A stretch of 64,000 bases of DNA from Changshengia sp963803165 (lineage in GTDB: Bacteria; Chloroflexota; Dormibacteria; Aeolococcales; Aeolococcaceae). The stretch spans positions 62,001-126,000 of the forward strand of contig CAWDLK010000006.1 in the NCBI GenBank assembly GCA_963803165.1, read 5' to 3'. Position numbers and translations under genes: made by a program. Below are positions 12,611-21,386 of the stretch, piece after piece. Under the pieces are notes generated by a model. It had not been told where the DNA came from, did no database searches, and saw only the letters and a list, made by a program, of their open reading frames with translations. Every line of letters begins with the position of its first letter. Within the stretch, counting starts at the first letter, position 1.

Positions 12611-13461
12611 GCATCCCGCTCTCCGACCTGGGGCGGGCGCTCGACCAGACCGGCGAGGTCCTCGCCGTCGAGCCGCTCGGCGGGGGCCTGGTCGAGATCA
12701 CGGTGCGCCTCCCGCACCTGGCCGCGGCCGCCCGCCCCGGGGAGTTCGCCCAGCTGCGCGCCTGGAACGGCATCGAACCCCTGCTCCGCCGCCCCTTCAG
12801 TGTGGCCTGGACCGAGTCCGACACCTGCGGCTTCGTCCTCGAGGCGGTCGGGGTGGGCACCCGGCTGCTGGTGGCGCTCCAGCCGGGCGACCGCATCCGT
12901 GCCCTGGGGCCGCTGGGCCGCGGCTTCGGCCTCGATCCCCCGCCCTCCCGGGCGCTGATCGTGAGCGGTGGCCTCGGCTGCGCTCCCTTTCCGCTGCTCG
13001 TCCGCGCCCTCCGCCGGGGCGGGTGCGCCGAGGTGACCGTGCTGAGCGGCGCGGCCAGCGCCGCCCGGCTCTACCCGGCCGAGCGCTTCGCCCGCGGGGA
13101 CGCCGCGGTCACGGTGGTCGAGATCACCGACGACGGGAGCAGCGGGCGGCGGGGGCTGGTCACCGAGCTGGTCGGGGAGCGGTGCGACGAGGCGTCGGTC
13201 GTCTACGCCTGCGGTCCCAACCGGATGCTGGCGGCACTGGCCGCGACCGTCGCGCGCCTGCCCCGGCAGCCGCGGCGCACCGAGGTCTCCCTGGAGGCGC
13301 CGATGGGCTGTGGGTTCGGCACCTGCCTGGGGTGCGCCCTCCCCGTCTCCCACCCGGCCGGCGCCACGTGGGCGCTCTGCTGCCGCCAGGGCCCGGTGAT
13401 GGAGGCGTCGCAGGTGGCCTGGCCCGAGCTGCTGGCCCTGCCTCCGGCGCACGTGGCGTGA
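12607..13461 (+). CDS. pyrK: Dihydroorotate dehydrogenase electron-transfer subunit
   Basis: A 284-residue flavo-iron-sulfur subunit that passes electrons from PyrD to NAD+. The ferredoxin-reductase-like FAD site is marked by RRPFSV, the NAD domain by IVSGGLGCAPFPLL, and a C-terminal [2Fe-2S] site by MGCGFGTCLGCALP with a further Cys pair in ALCCRQGPV. It starts with GTG overlapping the carB stop, and its own stop overlaps the pyrD GTG. Its presence predicts a class 1B, NAD-dependent dihydroorotate dehydrogenase. Confidence 0.93.
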
Positions 13462-14417
13462 GCGCCCCCGACCTGCGCGTGGATCTCGGCCGCGGCCTGG
13501 TCATGGCCAATCCCGTCGGCCTCGCGAGCGGCACCGCCGGCTATGGCTTCGAGCTCCGCCAGCTCATCGATCTGGAGCGGGTCGGCGCCCTCTTCACCAA
13601 GGGGACGACGCTCCACGCCCGCGAGGGCAATCCGCCGCCCCGGGTGGCCGAGGTGCGGGGCGGCATGCTCAACTCGATCGGGCTGCACAACCCCGGGGTG
13701 GAGCACGTCGCGAGCGTGTACGCGCCCGAGTTCGCGAGCTGGAGCATCCCGGTGGTGGTCAACGTCGCCGGGGGCAGCGTCGACGACTACCTCCGCTGCC
13801 TGGAGCGCCTCGACGCCGTGACCGGCGTGGCCGGCTACGAGCTGAACATCTCGTGCCCCAACATCGCCAACGGCCTGGACTACGGCCGCGATCCCGAAGC
13901 CGCGGCCCGCCTGGTCGCCGCCGCGCGGGAGCGGACCGCGCGCCATCTCATGGTCAAGCTGAGCCCCAACGTCACCGACATCGCCGCCGTGGCCCGGGCG
14001 GTCGAGGACGCCGGCGCCGACTCGGTCTCGGCGGTCAACACCTACGTGGGCATGAAGGTCCATCGCGGCATCCGGGCCCCGGTGCTGCCGGGGCGCGGGA
14101 CCGGCGGCCTGAGCGGGCCGGTGATCAAGCCGCTGGCGCTGGCTTCGGTGGCCGCGGTCCGCGCCGCCGTGCGCATCCCGGTGCTGGGGGTGGGCGGGAT
14201 CATGGACGCGGGCGACGCGCTGGAGTTCCTGATCGCCGGAGCCGACGCGGTCCAGGTGGGGACGGCCACCTTCGTGGATCCCGCCGCGGCACTGGACATC
14301 CTCCACGGGCTGGTGGCGCTGGCCGAGCGGGCCGGCGTCTCCCGGCTGGCCGACCTGCGGGCTCCCGCGCGCGCGGCGGTGCCCCCTGCAGGGATCGAAC
14401 CCGCATCAACCGGTTAA
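13458..14417 (+). CDS. pyrD: Dihydroorotate dehydrogenase, class 1B catalytic subunit
   Basis: A 319-residue FMN TIM-barrel enzyme oxidising dihydroorotate to orotate. The active-site NISCPN motif contains the class 1 catalytic Cys. KLSPNVTDI and the phosphate-binding GVGGIMDAGDALEF segment are present, and it pairs with pyrK just upstream (GTGA overlap). The last residues, VPPAGIEPASTG, are translated from the antisense strand of the tRNA-Lys gene, and the stop codon lies inside the tRNA, so the C-terminal dozen residues are not family sequence. pyrE and pyrF are not in the window. Confidence 0.93.
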   Translation: MSAPDLRVDLGRGLVMANPVGLASGTAGYGFELRQLIDLERVGALFTKGTTLHAREGNPPPRVAEVRGGMLNSIGLHNPGVEHVASVYAPEFASWSIPVVVNVAGGSVDDYLRCLERLDAVTGVAGYELNISCPNIANGLDYGRDPEAAARLVAAARERTARHLMVKLSPNVTDIAAVARAVEDAGADSVSAVNTYVGMKVHRGIRAPVLPGRGTGGLSGPVIKPLALASVAAVRAAVRIPVLGVGGIMDAGDALEFLIAGADAVQVGTATFVDPAAALDILHGLVALAERAGVSRLADLRAPARAAVPPAGIEPASTG

Positions 14418-14450
14418 AAGCCGGCTGCTCTGCCGTTGAGCTAAGGGGGC
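14380..14450 (-). tRNA. tRNA-Lys (anticodon UUU)
   Basis: A 71-nt cloverleaf on the minus strand. It has a 7-bp acceptor stem GCCCCCT/AGGGGGC, a D arm GCTC/GAGC, an anticodon stem GCCGG/CCGGT with loop CTTTTAA (anticodon TTT), a 4-nt variable loop, a T arm GCGGG-TTCGATC-CCTGC, and discriminator A. CCA is not encoded. Its 3' 38 bases overlap the end of pyrD on the opposite strand. Confidence 0.95.
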
Positions 14451-14503
14451 GGCTCCGACCGCATTATGCCCGCCGTCTCCGCGACACCCGGAGGGCCCGC
14501 CGG

Positions 14504-15271
14504 ATGTCGCACCATTTTCGGGTGCCCGCCCCGGTGCCCGGCTTTCCCCCCAGGTTCCCCGTCCGCGATGACGGCCGCCGGCCGTGGCGCTACCGGGTGG
14601 CCGCGGCGGTGGTCCGCGCCGGTCTGCGCACGCTGTTCCACGGCCGGCTCCGCCTCGAGGGGGTGGCGGGCGTGCCCCCGCGCGGGCCGCTCCTCGTCGC
14701 CTCCAACCACATCAGCAACTGGGACCCGCTGATCGTGGGGTCGTTCTTCCCGGGGACCCTCTTCGCCATGGCCAAGCGGGAGCTCTTCCGCCCCGCTCCG
14801 GTCGCCTGGTGGCTCGCCGGCTGCAACTGCTTCCCGGTGGATCGGGGAGGCGCCGACCGCCGGGCGCTGCGGATCAGCCTCGACCTGCTGCGAAGCCGGC
14901 GGCTCCTCCTCTTCATCGAGGGACACCGCTCGAAGGGGCGTGGGATGGGGCCGGCCGAGGCCGGCGCGGGATTCCTGGTCCGCCGCACCGGCACCGCCGT
15001 GCTGCCCGTCGCCGTCTGGGGGACGGAGAGGGCGCTGCGCTGGACCGGCGGGCTGCTGCCGCGCCGGGGCTGCATCCGGGTCCGCTATGGCCGGCCGCTC
15101 ACGGTGACGGGCGGCAGCGACCGGGAGATCGCCGACGCCGTCGCCTTCGAGGTGGCGCAGCTGCTCCCCTCCCGCTACCGGGGGGTCCATCGGAGAGCGC
15201 CCGGCGCCCCCTCCCGGGGCGGCGGACGGGCACCGGCGGGAGGGCCCGTCACGGCCGCCGCCGGCGGCTAG
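14504..15271 (+). CDS. 1-acyl-sn-glycerol-3-phosphate acyltransferase (PlsC family)
   Basis: A 255-residue lysophosphatidate acyltransferase-like enzyme that would add the second acyl chain in phosphatidic acid synthesis at the membrane. The catalytic HX4D motif is NHISNWD. The substrate-binding block is FIEGHRS (EGxR type), and a PVAVWGTE strand follows. The C-terminal 35 residues are Gly/Ala/Arg-rich and probably disordered. It follows the tRNA and converges with a minus-strand gene, the two stops overlapping at 15268-15271. Confidence 0.85.
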   Translation: MSHHFRVPAPVPGFPPRFPVRDDGRRPWRYRVAAAVVRAGLRTLFHGRLRLEGVAGVPPRGPLLVASNHISNWDPLIVGSFFPGTLFAMAKRELFRPAPVAWWLAGCNCFPVDRGGADRRALRISLDLLRSRRLLLFIEGHRSKGRGMGPAEAGAGFLVRRTGTAVLPVAVWGTERALRWTGGLLPRRGCIRVRYGRPLTVTGGSDREIADAVAFEVAQLLPSRYRGVHRRAPGAPSRGGGRAPAGGPVTAAAGG

Positions 15272-15743
15272 CCTCGGGCCCCCGCCTTCTCGGCGCTCTC
15301 CAGGCAGGTGAAGGAGACCACCTCCTTGGTCTCCGGGGCCAGGTCGAAGCGCACGATCGCGGTCTGGCTCAGCACCGTCTCGACCCTTCCGGTGGCCCCC
15401 ACCGGGTAGTTGCCGATCGGGGTGCCGGTCCGCGGGCGCGTGTTCTGGATCAGCACCACGCGCTCGCCGACGGCGAAGGGTGGCGGTGGCTCCTCGCGTG
15501 CGCTGGGCGGGCGACCCGGCTGGGGCCGGACCGGGGGGGGAGCACGGGCCCAACCACCGGATCCGCCACCTCCTCGTCATCCACGGGGACAACGGCGTCG
15601 TCGACGAGGTCGACGTCGACCACGTCCGGGATCTCGACCTCGGGGACGTCCCGGCCCTCGACGGCGACCAGCTCGAGGTCCACCTCGTCGGGCGCGTCGG
15701 GCTCCAGTTCGGTGGGCTCTTCGTCCAGATCGTCGCCGGGCAT
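15268..15743 (-). CDS. Acidic small protein with an SH3/KOW-like C-terminal domain, frameshifted in a C8 run
   Basis: Reading from the ATG at 15743 gives an extremely acidic region (MPGDDLDEEPTELEPDAPDE and on, about 65 residues). The frame then breaks at a run of eight C (plus-strand G8 at 15533-15540). In the next frame a conserved-looking domain continues to 15268: FAVGERVVLIQNTRPRTG, then PVGATGRVETV, then VRFDLAPETKEVVSF, which resembles a small beta-barrel. Nine C instead of eight would join the two into about 157 residues. I do not recognise the family; the barrel plus acidic tail might suggest binding to a basic or nucleic-acid partner. Confidence 0.55.
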
Positions 15744-15856
15744 GGTCCCTTCTCGGTTGCGGGATGGCGCGCTGAGACTGCGAGGATACCGCCTGGCCGG
15801 GCCGGCCCGGAGACGGCGGGGCGCCCGGCTCACCGAGGACGGCGGCCGGCTCCGCC

Positions 15857-15862
15857 TAGAAT
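15857..15862 (+). promoter_or_regulatory. -10 box (TAGAAT) for the GT2 gene
   Basis: TAGAAT ends 8 bases before the ATG at 15871, predicting leaderless transcription of the glycosyltransferase gene. Confidence 0.5.
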
Positions 15863-15870
15863 CGGCCTCG

Positions 15871-17394
15871 ATGGCGGTTCGCACCTGGACGGCGCTCTCC
15901 CCCCGCGTCCAGCAGCGCGCGCTCGAGATCGCGCCGGGCGCGCTGACCTGGACGGTGCTGCTCGTACCCCTCGTGGCCGCCTTCGCCATCCGCTTCAACG
16001 ACCCCGCCGACCTCTGGATCATCGGGCTGGGGGCGGTGCTGCTCGACGCCTACTGGTTCCTGCGCACCGCGGTCACCGTCTACTGGGTGTGGCGATCGCT
16101 GCACGAGCTGCGCCGCGTGGGGGCGGAGGACTGGTGGGCGGAGTGCGAGCGATTCCAGCCGGCCGAGGGCGCTCCGGGACCCAGCGACATCACCCACTGC
16201 GTCCTCATCCCCACCTACACCGAGCGCTACGAGGTGCTCCGCGCGACCGTCGACGCGCTGGTCGCGCAGAAGTACCCGAGCCGCCTCAAGGTCTGCGCGA
16301 TCATCACTCGGGAGACCGACACCGCGGGGATCGAGAACGTCAGCCGGCTCCGCCGCGAGCTGGGGCGTCACTTCCGCGCCTTCATCCACATCAAGGACCC
16401 GCTGCTCCCCGGGATCGTGGTCGGGAAGTCGGCGGCGATGGCCTACGGGGGGCCGGTGCTGCGCCAGCACTGCGATCGGCTGGGCCTGGACCCGTCGCGG
16501 ACCCTGGTCACCGACCTCGACTCCGACTTCCGCCTGCACCCGCAGTACTTCGCGTACATCACCTGGAACTTCCTGCACGTCGACCGAGCCCTCACCTCGA
16601 TCTGGCAGCCGGTCCCGGTCTTCCTCAACAACCTCTGGCGGGTGCCGGCGGCGATCCGGGTGATGGCGACGGCGGCCACCCAGTGGCAGATGTTCCTTCA
16701 CCAGCACCCGGACCGGCTGGTGATGTTCTCCTCCTACACCATGTCCATGAAGCTGGTCAGCGAGGTCGGCTACTGGGACAGCGACGTCATCCCCGAGGAC
16801 TCGCGGTTCTTCTGGAAGGCCTTCTTCCACTACGGCGAGGAGCTCCAGGTGCGTCCTGCCTTCCTGCCCGTCTTCGGCGACGCGCCGCGGGCCTCCGACT
16901 ACGCCTCCACCCATGCCAGCCAGTACAACCAGATCAAGCGCTGGGCCTGGGGGGCGACCGACGTCCCCTACGTGTGCACCCGCCTGCTGGACCACCCCGA
17001 GATCCCCTGGCGGCTGCGTGCCCGTCGCTTCCGCTACCTGATGTTCAACCACCTCACCTGGGCGACCCTCCCCCTGCTCCTCCCCATCGGCGGCTCGCTG
17101 CCCGCGCTCATCGACCTCGACTACAGCCTCTCGCCGGCCGCGACCGCGCTGGGCCTGCTGACCACGGTGATCCTCACCATGACCCTGCTCAACACCCTGG
17201 TCCTCATCGTCGTCGACCGCGCGGTGTGCCCCAAGCCCCCCGAGTGGGGACGCTGGCGCCGCCTCTACGCCGACATCCAGCTCTTCCTCTACCCGGTGGT
17301 CGGTCTGGCGCTCTCGGTCATCCCGGCGCTGGAGGCGCAGACCCGTCTCATGTTCGGCGCCTACCTCGAGTACCACGTCACCGCCAAGGAATGA
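15871..17394 (+). CDS. Integral-membrane family 2 glycosyltransferase
   Basis: A 507-residue processive-type GT2 enzyme. Two membrane helices lie at about 27-75 and a cytoplasmic GT-A domain follows, starting HCVLIPTYTERYEVL. The metal-binding DxD is in TDLDSDF, the catalytic acidic region is DVIPEDSRFFWKAFFHYGEE, and the acceptor motif is QIKRWAW (QxxRW-like). Three or so hydrophobic segments follow near the C-terminus. The architecture is like cellulose/hyaluronan-synthase-type enzymes, so it probably makes or extends an envelope or extracellular glycan; the sugar is unknown. The start is fixed by the TAGAAT box and the lack of good sequence before it. Confidence 0.82.
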   Translation: MAVRTWTALSPRVQQRALEIAPGALTWTVLLVPLVAAFAIRFNDPADLWIIGLGAVLLDAYWFLRTAVTVYWVWRSLHELRRVGAEDWWAECERFQPAEGAPGPSDITHCVLIPTYTERYEVLRATVDALVAQKYPSRLKVCAIITRETDTAGIENVSRLRRELGRHFRAFIHIKDPLLPGIVVGKSAAMAYGGPVLRQHCDRLGLDPSRTLVTDLDSDFRLHPQYFAYITWNFLHVDRALTSIWQPVPVFLNNLWRVPAAIRVMATAATQWQMFLHQHPDRLVMFSSYTMSMKLVSEVGYWDSDVIPEDSRFFWKAFFHYGEELQVRPAFLPVFGDAPRASDYASTHASQYNQIKRWAWGATDVPYVCTRLLDHPEIPWRLRARRFRYLMFNHLTWATLPLLLPIGGSLPALIDLDYSLSPAATALGLLTTVILTMTLLNTLVLIVVDRAVCPKPPEWGRWRRLYADIQLFLYPVVGLALSVIPALEAQTRLMFGAYLEYHVTAKE

Positions 17395-17473
17395 CGGGCC
17401 CCTGCGTGCCGTGGGCACCGCATCCCGGTGCGGCGGGTGGCGGCCCGGCGGTCCTCTCCAGCCGGCCCTCCCC

Positions 17474-18785
17474 TCAGAGCCGGATCGGCCGGCCGCTCAG
17501 CGCCTCCACGGCGAGGAGGTAGGCGCCCGCGCTCCAGCTCTGGCCGGACGCCCCGGCGGGCTCCCCGGTGCCCGCGTCGATCCACTCGTGGAAGCCCCAG
17601 CCGGCGGCGGAGCCTCGGTGGAGGCGGTTGGCCGCGGCCAGCCGCGACATCTCGGAGCGGGCCTCCTCGACCATTCCGACGCGGTGCAGCGCGACCACGT
17701 AGAGGGCTCCGATGAACGGCCACACCCCGCCGTTGTGGTACCGGCCGGGGGGGTTGCGCCAGCGCGGGTCCTGGAGGGCGTCGAGGTCCGCGCGGTACAT
17801 CCCCCAGCGGTCGTCCGCGGCGAAGCTCCGCGTGTAGGTGCGCATCGGGTAGGGGGTGGCCGCGGGGCTGCGGTGGAGGCATCCCATGATGCGGCGGGCG
17901 CGCTCCGGCGAGGCCACCCCGTAGAGGACGGCGAGCACGTTGCCGAGCACGTCGCACTCGTCCACGTAGCGGCCCCCGTCGACGTGGGAGAGATAGTGGC
18001 CTCGATCCGCGAGCATCGCCTGGCGCCGGGCGGCGGGGCCGATGGGGTGGGGGAAGCTCACCTCGGCGCCGGGGGCGTGGCCGACGCCCTCCAGGAGACC
18101 CTCGTGGTCGCTGCCCGGCTCCGGCCAGAGCAGGAGGTCGATCTTGCGGCGCAGCCGGGCCGCGTGGGCCCGATAAGCCTCGGCCTCGCCGGCGGCGAGG
18201 TCCGCCATCCCCAGCAGGGCCCGGTGGTAGAGGGCGTTGACGTAGAGCAGCTTCCCGGACCTCTGCAGGGAGGAGTCCATCCAGTCCCCGCCGGACGGGG
18301 AGTCGATCAGCGTGAACTGGTTGGCGTCCTGGTCGGCCAGCCAGCGGATCGCCCGCCGTAGGTGCGGCCAGAGCCGCCGCTTGAGGCGGGCGTCCGGGTG
18401 GGCCTCGAGATGCTGGGCGGCGGCGACCACGAAGAGGCAGGTGGCGTCGGTGCACCCCGCCTCGTGGAAGTCCCAGTACCCCCGCTGGGGCCACCATGCG
18501 TTGGGGATCTGCCCCGAGTTCGGCCTGTCGATGGGCGAGCCCGACCAGGCTGCGGGCCACCGCCTCGACCAGCTCGGTGTCGGCCGACAGGTTGGCTCCG
18601 AGTGCGGCGAAGGCGACGTCCCGGGTCCAGACCGCGGCGTAGTGGGGTAGTGCGGCGGAGGCGAGCAGCCCCTCGGGCGCGACCGCCGCACGGAGGACGG
18701 CGCGAGCCTCGCCCGTCCCCTCGACGACGTCGGCGGGCAGCTCCGTCGTGGCCGGGTCGCGCGGCGCGGAGCGCCCGGCGGGGGT
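17474..18785 (-). CDS. Six-hairpin glycosidase (GDE/GH15/GH63-like), frameshifted near the N-terminus
   Basis: About 435 residues of an (alpha/alpha)6-barrel glycosidase. Recognisable segments are HYAAVWTRDVAFAALGANL, GQIPNAWWPQRGYWDFHEAG, SGGDWMDSS, YVDECDVLGNVLAVLYG and YHNGGVWPFIGALY. These resemble amylo-alpha-1,6-glucosidase and related hydrolases, though the exact family is uncertain. The first ~90 residues and the rest are in different frames: near 18524 one extra base separates ...LAHRQ from PNSGQIPNAWW. No normal start codon is evident in the N-terminal frame downstream of the neighbouring gene, so the 5' end is approximate and may hold a second error. Confidence 0.65.
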
Positions 18786-18786
18786 G

Positions 18787-19170
18787 TCAGTCGGGATGCG
18801 CGGCCTCGGCGTGGTAGTGGTCGGAGATCTGCTGCCAGGAGGCGGAGTTGGCCTTGCCGGGCAGCGGGCTGTTGCCGTCGAAGTAGCGGACCTCCCCAGT
18901 CTCCACGTTGCGGTACTCACCGGGGCTCACCACCGTCCCGGAGGCGAAGCGGACCCCGTGGGTCACCTGGTCGGGCATGTGGTGGCGGCTGGGCCCCCCC
19001 GCCTCACCGGCGTGGTAGTGGTCGGAGATCTGCTGCCAGGAGGCGGAGTTGGCCTTGCCGGGCAGCGGGCTGTTGCCGTCGAAGTAGCGGACCTGGCCGG
19101 TCTCGACGTTGCGGTACTCCCCGGCGCTGACCACGGTCCCCGGAGCGAAGCGAACACCTTGCTTGGACAT
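18787..19170 (-). CDS. Tandemly duplicated small protein, YjzC-like
   Basis: A protein of about 127 residues made of two almost identical 50-residue units, each beginning GVRFA(P/S)GTVVS(A/P)GEYRNVETG and ending SPLPGKANSASWQQISDHYHA, joined by a 17-residue linker. The RFxPG...GxY pattern recalls the YjzC-type family, whose function is unknown; this assignment is tentative. ATG at 19170 (MSKQGVRF) is preferred, as it begins directly before the first unit; an in-frame ATG seven codons upstream is possible. The two units are nearly identical in DNA as well, pointing to recent duplication. Confidence 0.6.
   Translation of the reverse strand: MSKQGVRFAPGTVVSAGEYRNVETGQVRYFDGNSPLPGKANSASWQQISDHYHAGEAGGPSRHHMPDQVTHGVRFASGTVVSPGEYRNVETGEVRYFDGNSPLPGKANSASWQQISDHYHAEAAHPD
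18807..19158 (-). repeat. Direct tandem duplication, 201-bp period
   Basis: An 87-base block at 18807-18893 is repeated without change at 19008-19094; the following ~65 bases of each unit (to 18957 and 19158) match at roughly 85%. The offset is 201 bases (67 codons), so the frame is kept. Confidence 0.9.
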
Positions 19171-19215
19171 CGTCGAAGCCCTCGCAGTCATCGCAGGCGG
19201 AAGCGTCTCTCCAGT

Positions 19216-20238
19216 CTAGACCGCGCGGTCGGTGCCGGCCAGCCCGCACGCCTCGCGGGCCAGGGCGATGGTCTGCCGGGCCGCGACCCGCGCCCGCCGG
19301 GCGCCGTCGGCCAGCACGTCGTCGACCAGGCCGGGCTGGGCGGCGAGCTCGGCGCGGCGCTCGCGCGCCGGGGCGAAGTGATCGGCGATGGCCTCGGCCA
19401 GCCAGCGCTTGACCTCCACGCAGCCGGTTCGCGCCTCGCGCTCGCCCTGCCAGATCTCCTCCAAGCGGTCGGGGCTGAAGAAGCGGTGCAGGCCGCAGAC
19501 GTTGCATCGCTCGGGGTGACCGGGGTCGGCGCGCCGCGGTCGCTCCACGTCGGTGACCATGCCGGCGACGGCGCGGCGGATCTCCTCGGGGCTGTCCAGC
19601 ATCCCGATGGTGTTCCCCCGGCTCTTGCTCATCTTGCTGACCCCGTCGGTGCCCATCACCCGGGGCATCTCGGTGAACAGCCCCTGAGGTTCAGGAAAGA
19701 CCTGGCCAAAAAGATGATTGAATCGGCGCGCGATCTCCCGGGTCAGCTCGATGTGGGGAGCCTGGTCCTCGCCCACCGGGACTCGATCGGCGCGGGGCAG
19801 CAGGATGTCGGCCGCCTGGAGCACCGGGTAGCCGAGCAGGCCGTAGTTGTTGTTGTCGGGGAACTGCGTCACCTTCTCCTTGTAGCTCGGCACCCGCTCC
19901 AGCCAGCCGAGCGGGGTGGTCATGGAGAGGAGCAGGTGCAGCTCGGTGACCTCGGGAAGGTCGGACTGCAGGAAGATGGTGGAACGCTGCGGGTCGACAC
20001 CCACGGCGAGCCAGTCGAGCACCATCTCGACGACCGCGGGACGGATGGTCGACGGATCGGTGACCGTGGTCAGCGAATGGTAGTCGGCGACGAAGAAGAC
20101 GCACTCGTATTCGCCCTGGAGCCCGACCCAGTTGCGCAGCGCTCCCAGGTAGTTGCCGAGATGCATCCGTCCGGTGGGCTGCATGCCGCTCAGGACCCGG
20201 AGCCGGGGCGCCGAGCCCGCCGCCGTGGTGTGCTCCAT
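19216..20238 (-). CDS. trpS: Tryptophanyl-tRNA synthetase
   Basis: A 340-residue class I synthetase that charges tRNA-Trp. The HIGH-type signature is in GMQPTGRMHLGNYLGA, the KMSKS motif is VSKMSKSRGN, and the length is normal for bacterial TrpRS. GEDQAPHIELTREIARRFN is also typical. The ATG at 20238 lies 9 bases after a TAGAAT box. It is transcribed towards the YjzC-like gene, with about 45 bases between. Confidence 0.95.
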   Translation of the reverse strand: MEHTTAAGSAPRLRVLSGMQPTGRMHLGNYLGALRNWVGLQGEYECVFFVADYHSLTTVTDPSTIRPAVVEMVLDWLAVGVDPQRSTIFLQSDLPEVTELHLLLSMTTPLGWLERVPSYKEKVTQFPDNNNYGLLGYPVLQAADILLPRADRVPVGEDQAPHIELTREIARRFNHLFGQVFPEPQGLFTEMPRVMGTDGVSKMSKSRGNTIGMLDSPEEIRRAVAGMVTDVERPRRADPGHPERCNVCGLHRFFSPDRLEEIWQGEREARTGCVEVKRWLAEAIADHFAPARERRAELAAQPGLVDDVLADGARRARVAARQTIALAREACGLAGTDRAV

Positions 20239-20247
20239 GGGGCTGCG

Positions 20248-20253
20248 ATTCTA
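20248..20253 (-). promoter_or_regulatory. -10 box (TAGAAT) for trpS
   Basis: TAGAAT on the minus strand, 9 bases before the trpS ATG, suggests a leaderless transcript. Confidence 0.5.
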
Positions 20254-20375
20254 GCTGCACGCGATCCGTCCGCGCCTGGCGCGCCGATCCGGGCGAGCGG
20301 GTCGCGGGGAGCGGTTGCTAGGCTTGGGGAGCCCCGCGCCGTTCCGCGCAGGGCTGACCCTAGGAGGATCGCGCC

Positions 20376-21386
20376 ATGGCATTGCCTCGCCGGCACCTCG
20401 GCAGCGGCGGACCGGAGATCACGACGGTGGGTTTCGGCGCCTGGGCCGTCGGCGGAGGGGGTTATGCCTTCGGCTGGGGCCGCCAGGACGACACCGCGTC
20501 GATCTCCGCCGTCCACCGCGCCATCGAGCTCGGGGTGGACTGGGTCGACACCGCGGCGATCTACGGGCTCGGCCGCTCCGAGGAGGTGGTGGGTCACGCG
20601 CTGGCGGCGCTCCCCGCGTCGGACCGCCCGCTCGTCTTCACCAAGTGCGGCATGGTCTGGGATCCGGAGCGACCGACCGACTTCCCCCGGCGTCTGCTGG
20701 CGCCGGATTCGATCCGCCGCGAGTGCGAGGCGTCGCTGGCGCGGCTCGGCGTGGAGACCATCGACCTCTACCAGTTCCACTGGCCCGACGACACCGGGGT
20801 GCCGGTGGAGGAGAGCTGGGGGGCGATGCTCCGGCTCCGCGAGGAGGGCAAGGTCCGCTGGTGCGGCGTCTCCAACTTCGACGTGGCCCTGCTCGAGCGC
20901 TGCGAACGCGTGGGCCACGTCGACTCACTGCAGCCGCCCTTCTCCCTGATCAATCGCCGGGCTGCCGCCGAGGCGCTGCCCTGGTGCGCCGCGCACGGCA
21001 CCGGCGTCATCGTCTACAGCCCGATGCAGTCGGGCTTGCTGACCGACAGCTTCTCGGCCGCGCGGGTGGCCTCCCTGGATGACGACGACTGGCGCCTGGG
21101 CAGCCCCGATTTCACCTCGCCGAGGCTGGAGCGCAACCTCGCGCTCCGGGAGGCGCTGCGCCCGGTGGCCGCTCGCCACGGGACCTCGGTCGCCGCGGTG
21201 GCGGTGGCGTGGGTGCTGAGCTTCGAGGCGGTGACCGGAGCCATCGTGGGGGCTCGCTCGCCGGCTCAGGTCGAGGGCTGGCTTCCCGCCGCCGACCTCG
21301 TCCTGACCGCGGCCGACCTCGACGAGATCGCGTCGGCCGTCGAGCTCACCGGTGCCGGCTCCGGCCCCGGCCGCCCGCCCGGCTGA
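20376..21386 (+). CDS. Aldo/keto reductase
   Basis: A 336-residue NADPH-dependent AKR. The catalytic tetrad is visible: Asp and Tyr in VDTAAIYGLGRSEE, Lys in LVFTKCGMV, and His in YQFHWPD. The later SNFDVALLERC and YSPMQSGLLTDSF segments fit the family. The ATG at 20376 follows a good Shine-Dalgarno (AGGAGG at about 20362), so unlike many neighbours this gene has a leader; a TAGGCT box lies near 20319. Its 3' end overlaps the convergent glycosyltransferase gene by 41 bases. The substrate is unknown. Confidence 0.87.
   Translation: MALPRRHLGSGGPEITTVGFGAWAVGGGGYAFGWGRQDDTASISAVHRAIELGVDWVDTAAIYGLGRSEEVVGHALAALPASDRPLVFTKCGMVWDPERPTDFPRRLLAPDSIRRECEASLARLGVETIDLYQFHWPDDTGVPVEESWGAMLRLREEGKVRWCGVSNFDVALLERCERVGHVDSLQPPFSLINRRAAAEALPWCAAHGTGVIVYSPMQSGLLTDSFSAARVASLDDDDWRLGSPDFTSPRLERNLALREALRPVAARHGTSVAAVAVAWVLSFEAVTGAIVGARSPAQVEGWLPAADLVLTAADLDEIASAVELTGAGSGPGRPPG

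Noticed and set aside
14390..14417. The pyrD C-terminal peptide PPAGIEPASTG as a functional tail
   Set aside because: It is the known translation of antisense tRNA T-arm and anticodon sequence, not protein-family sequence.
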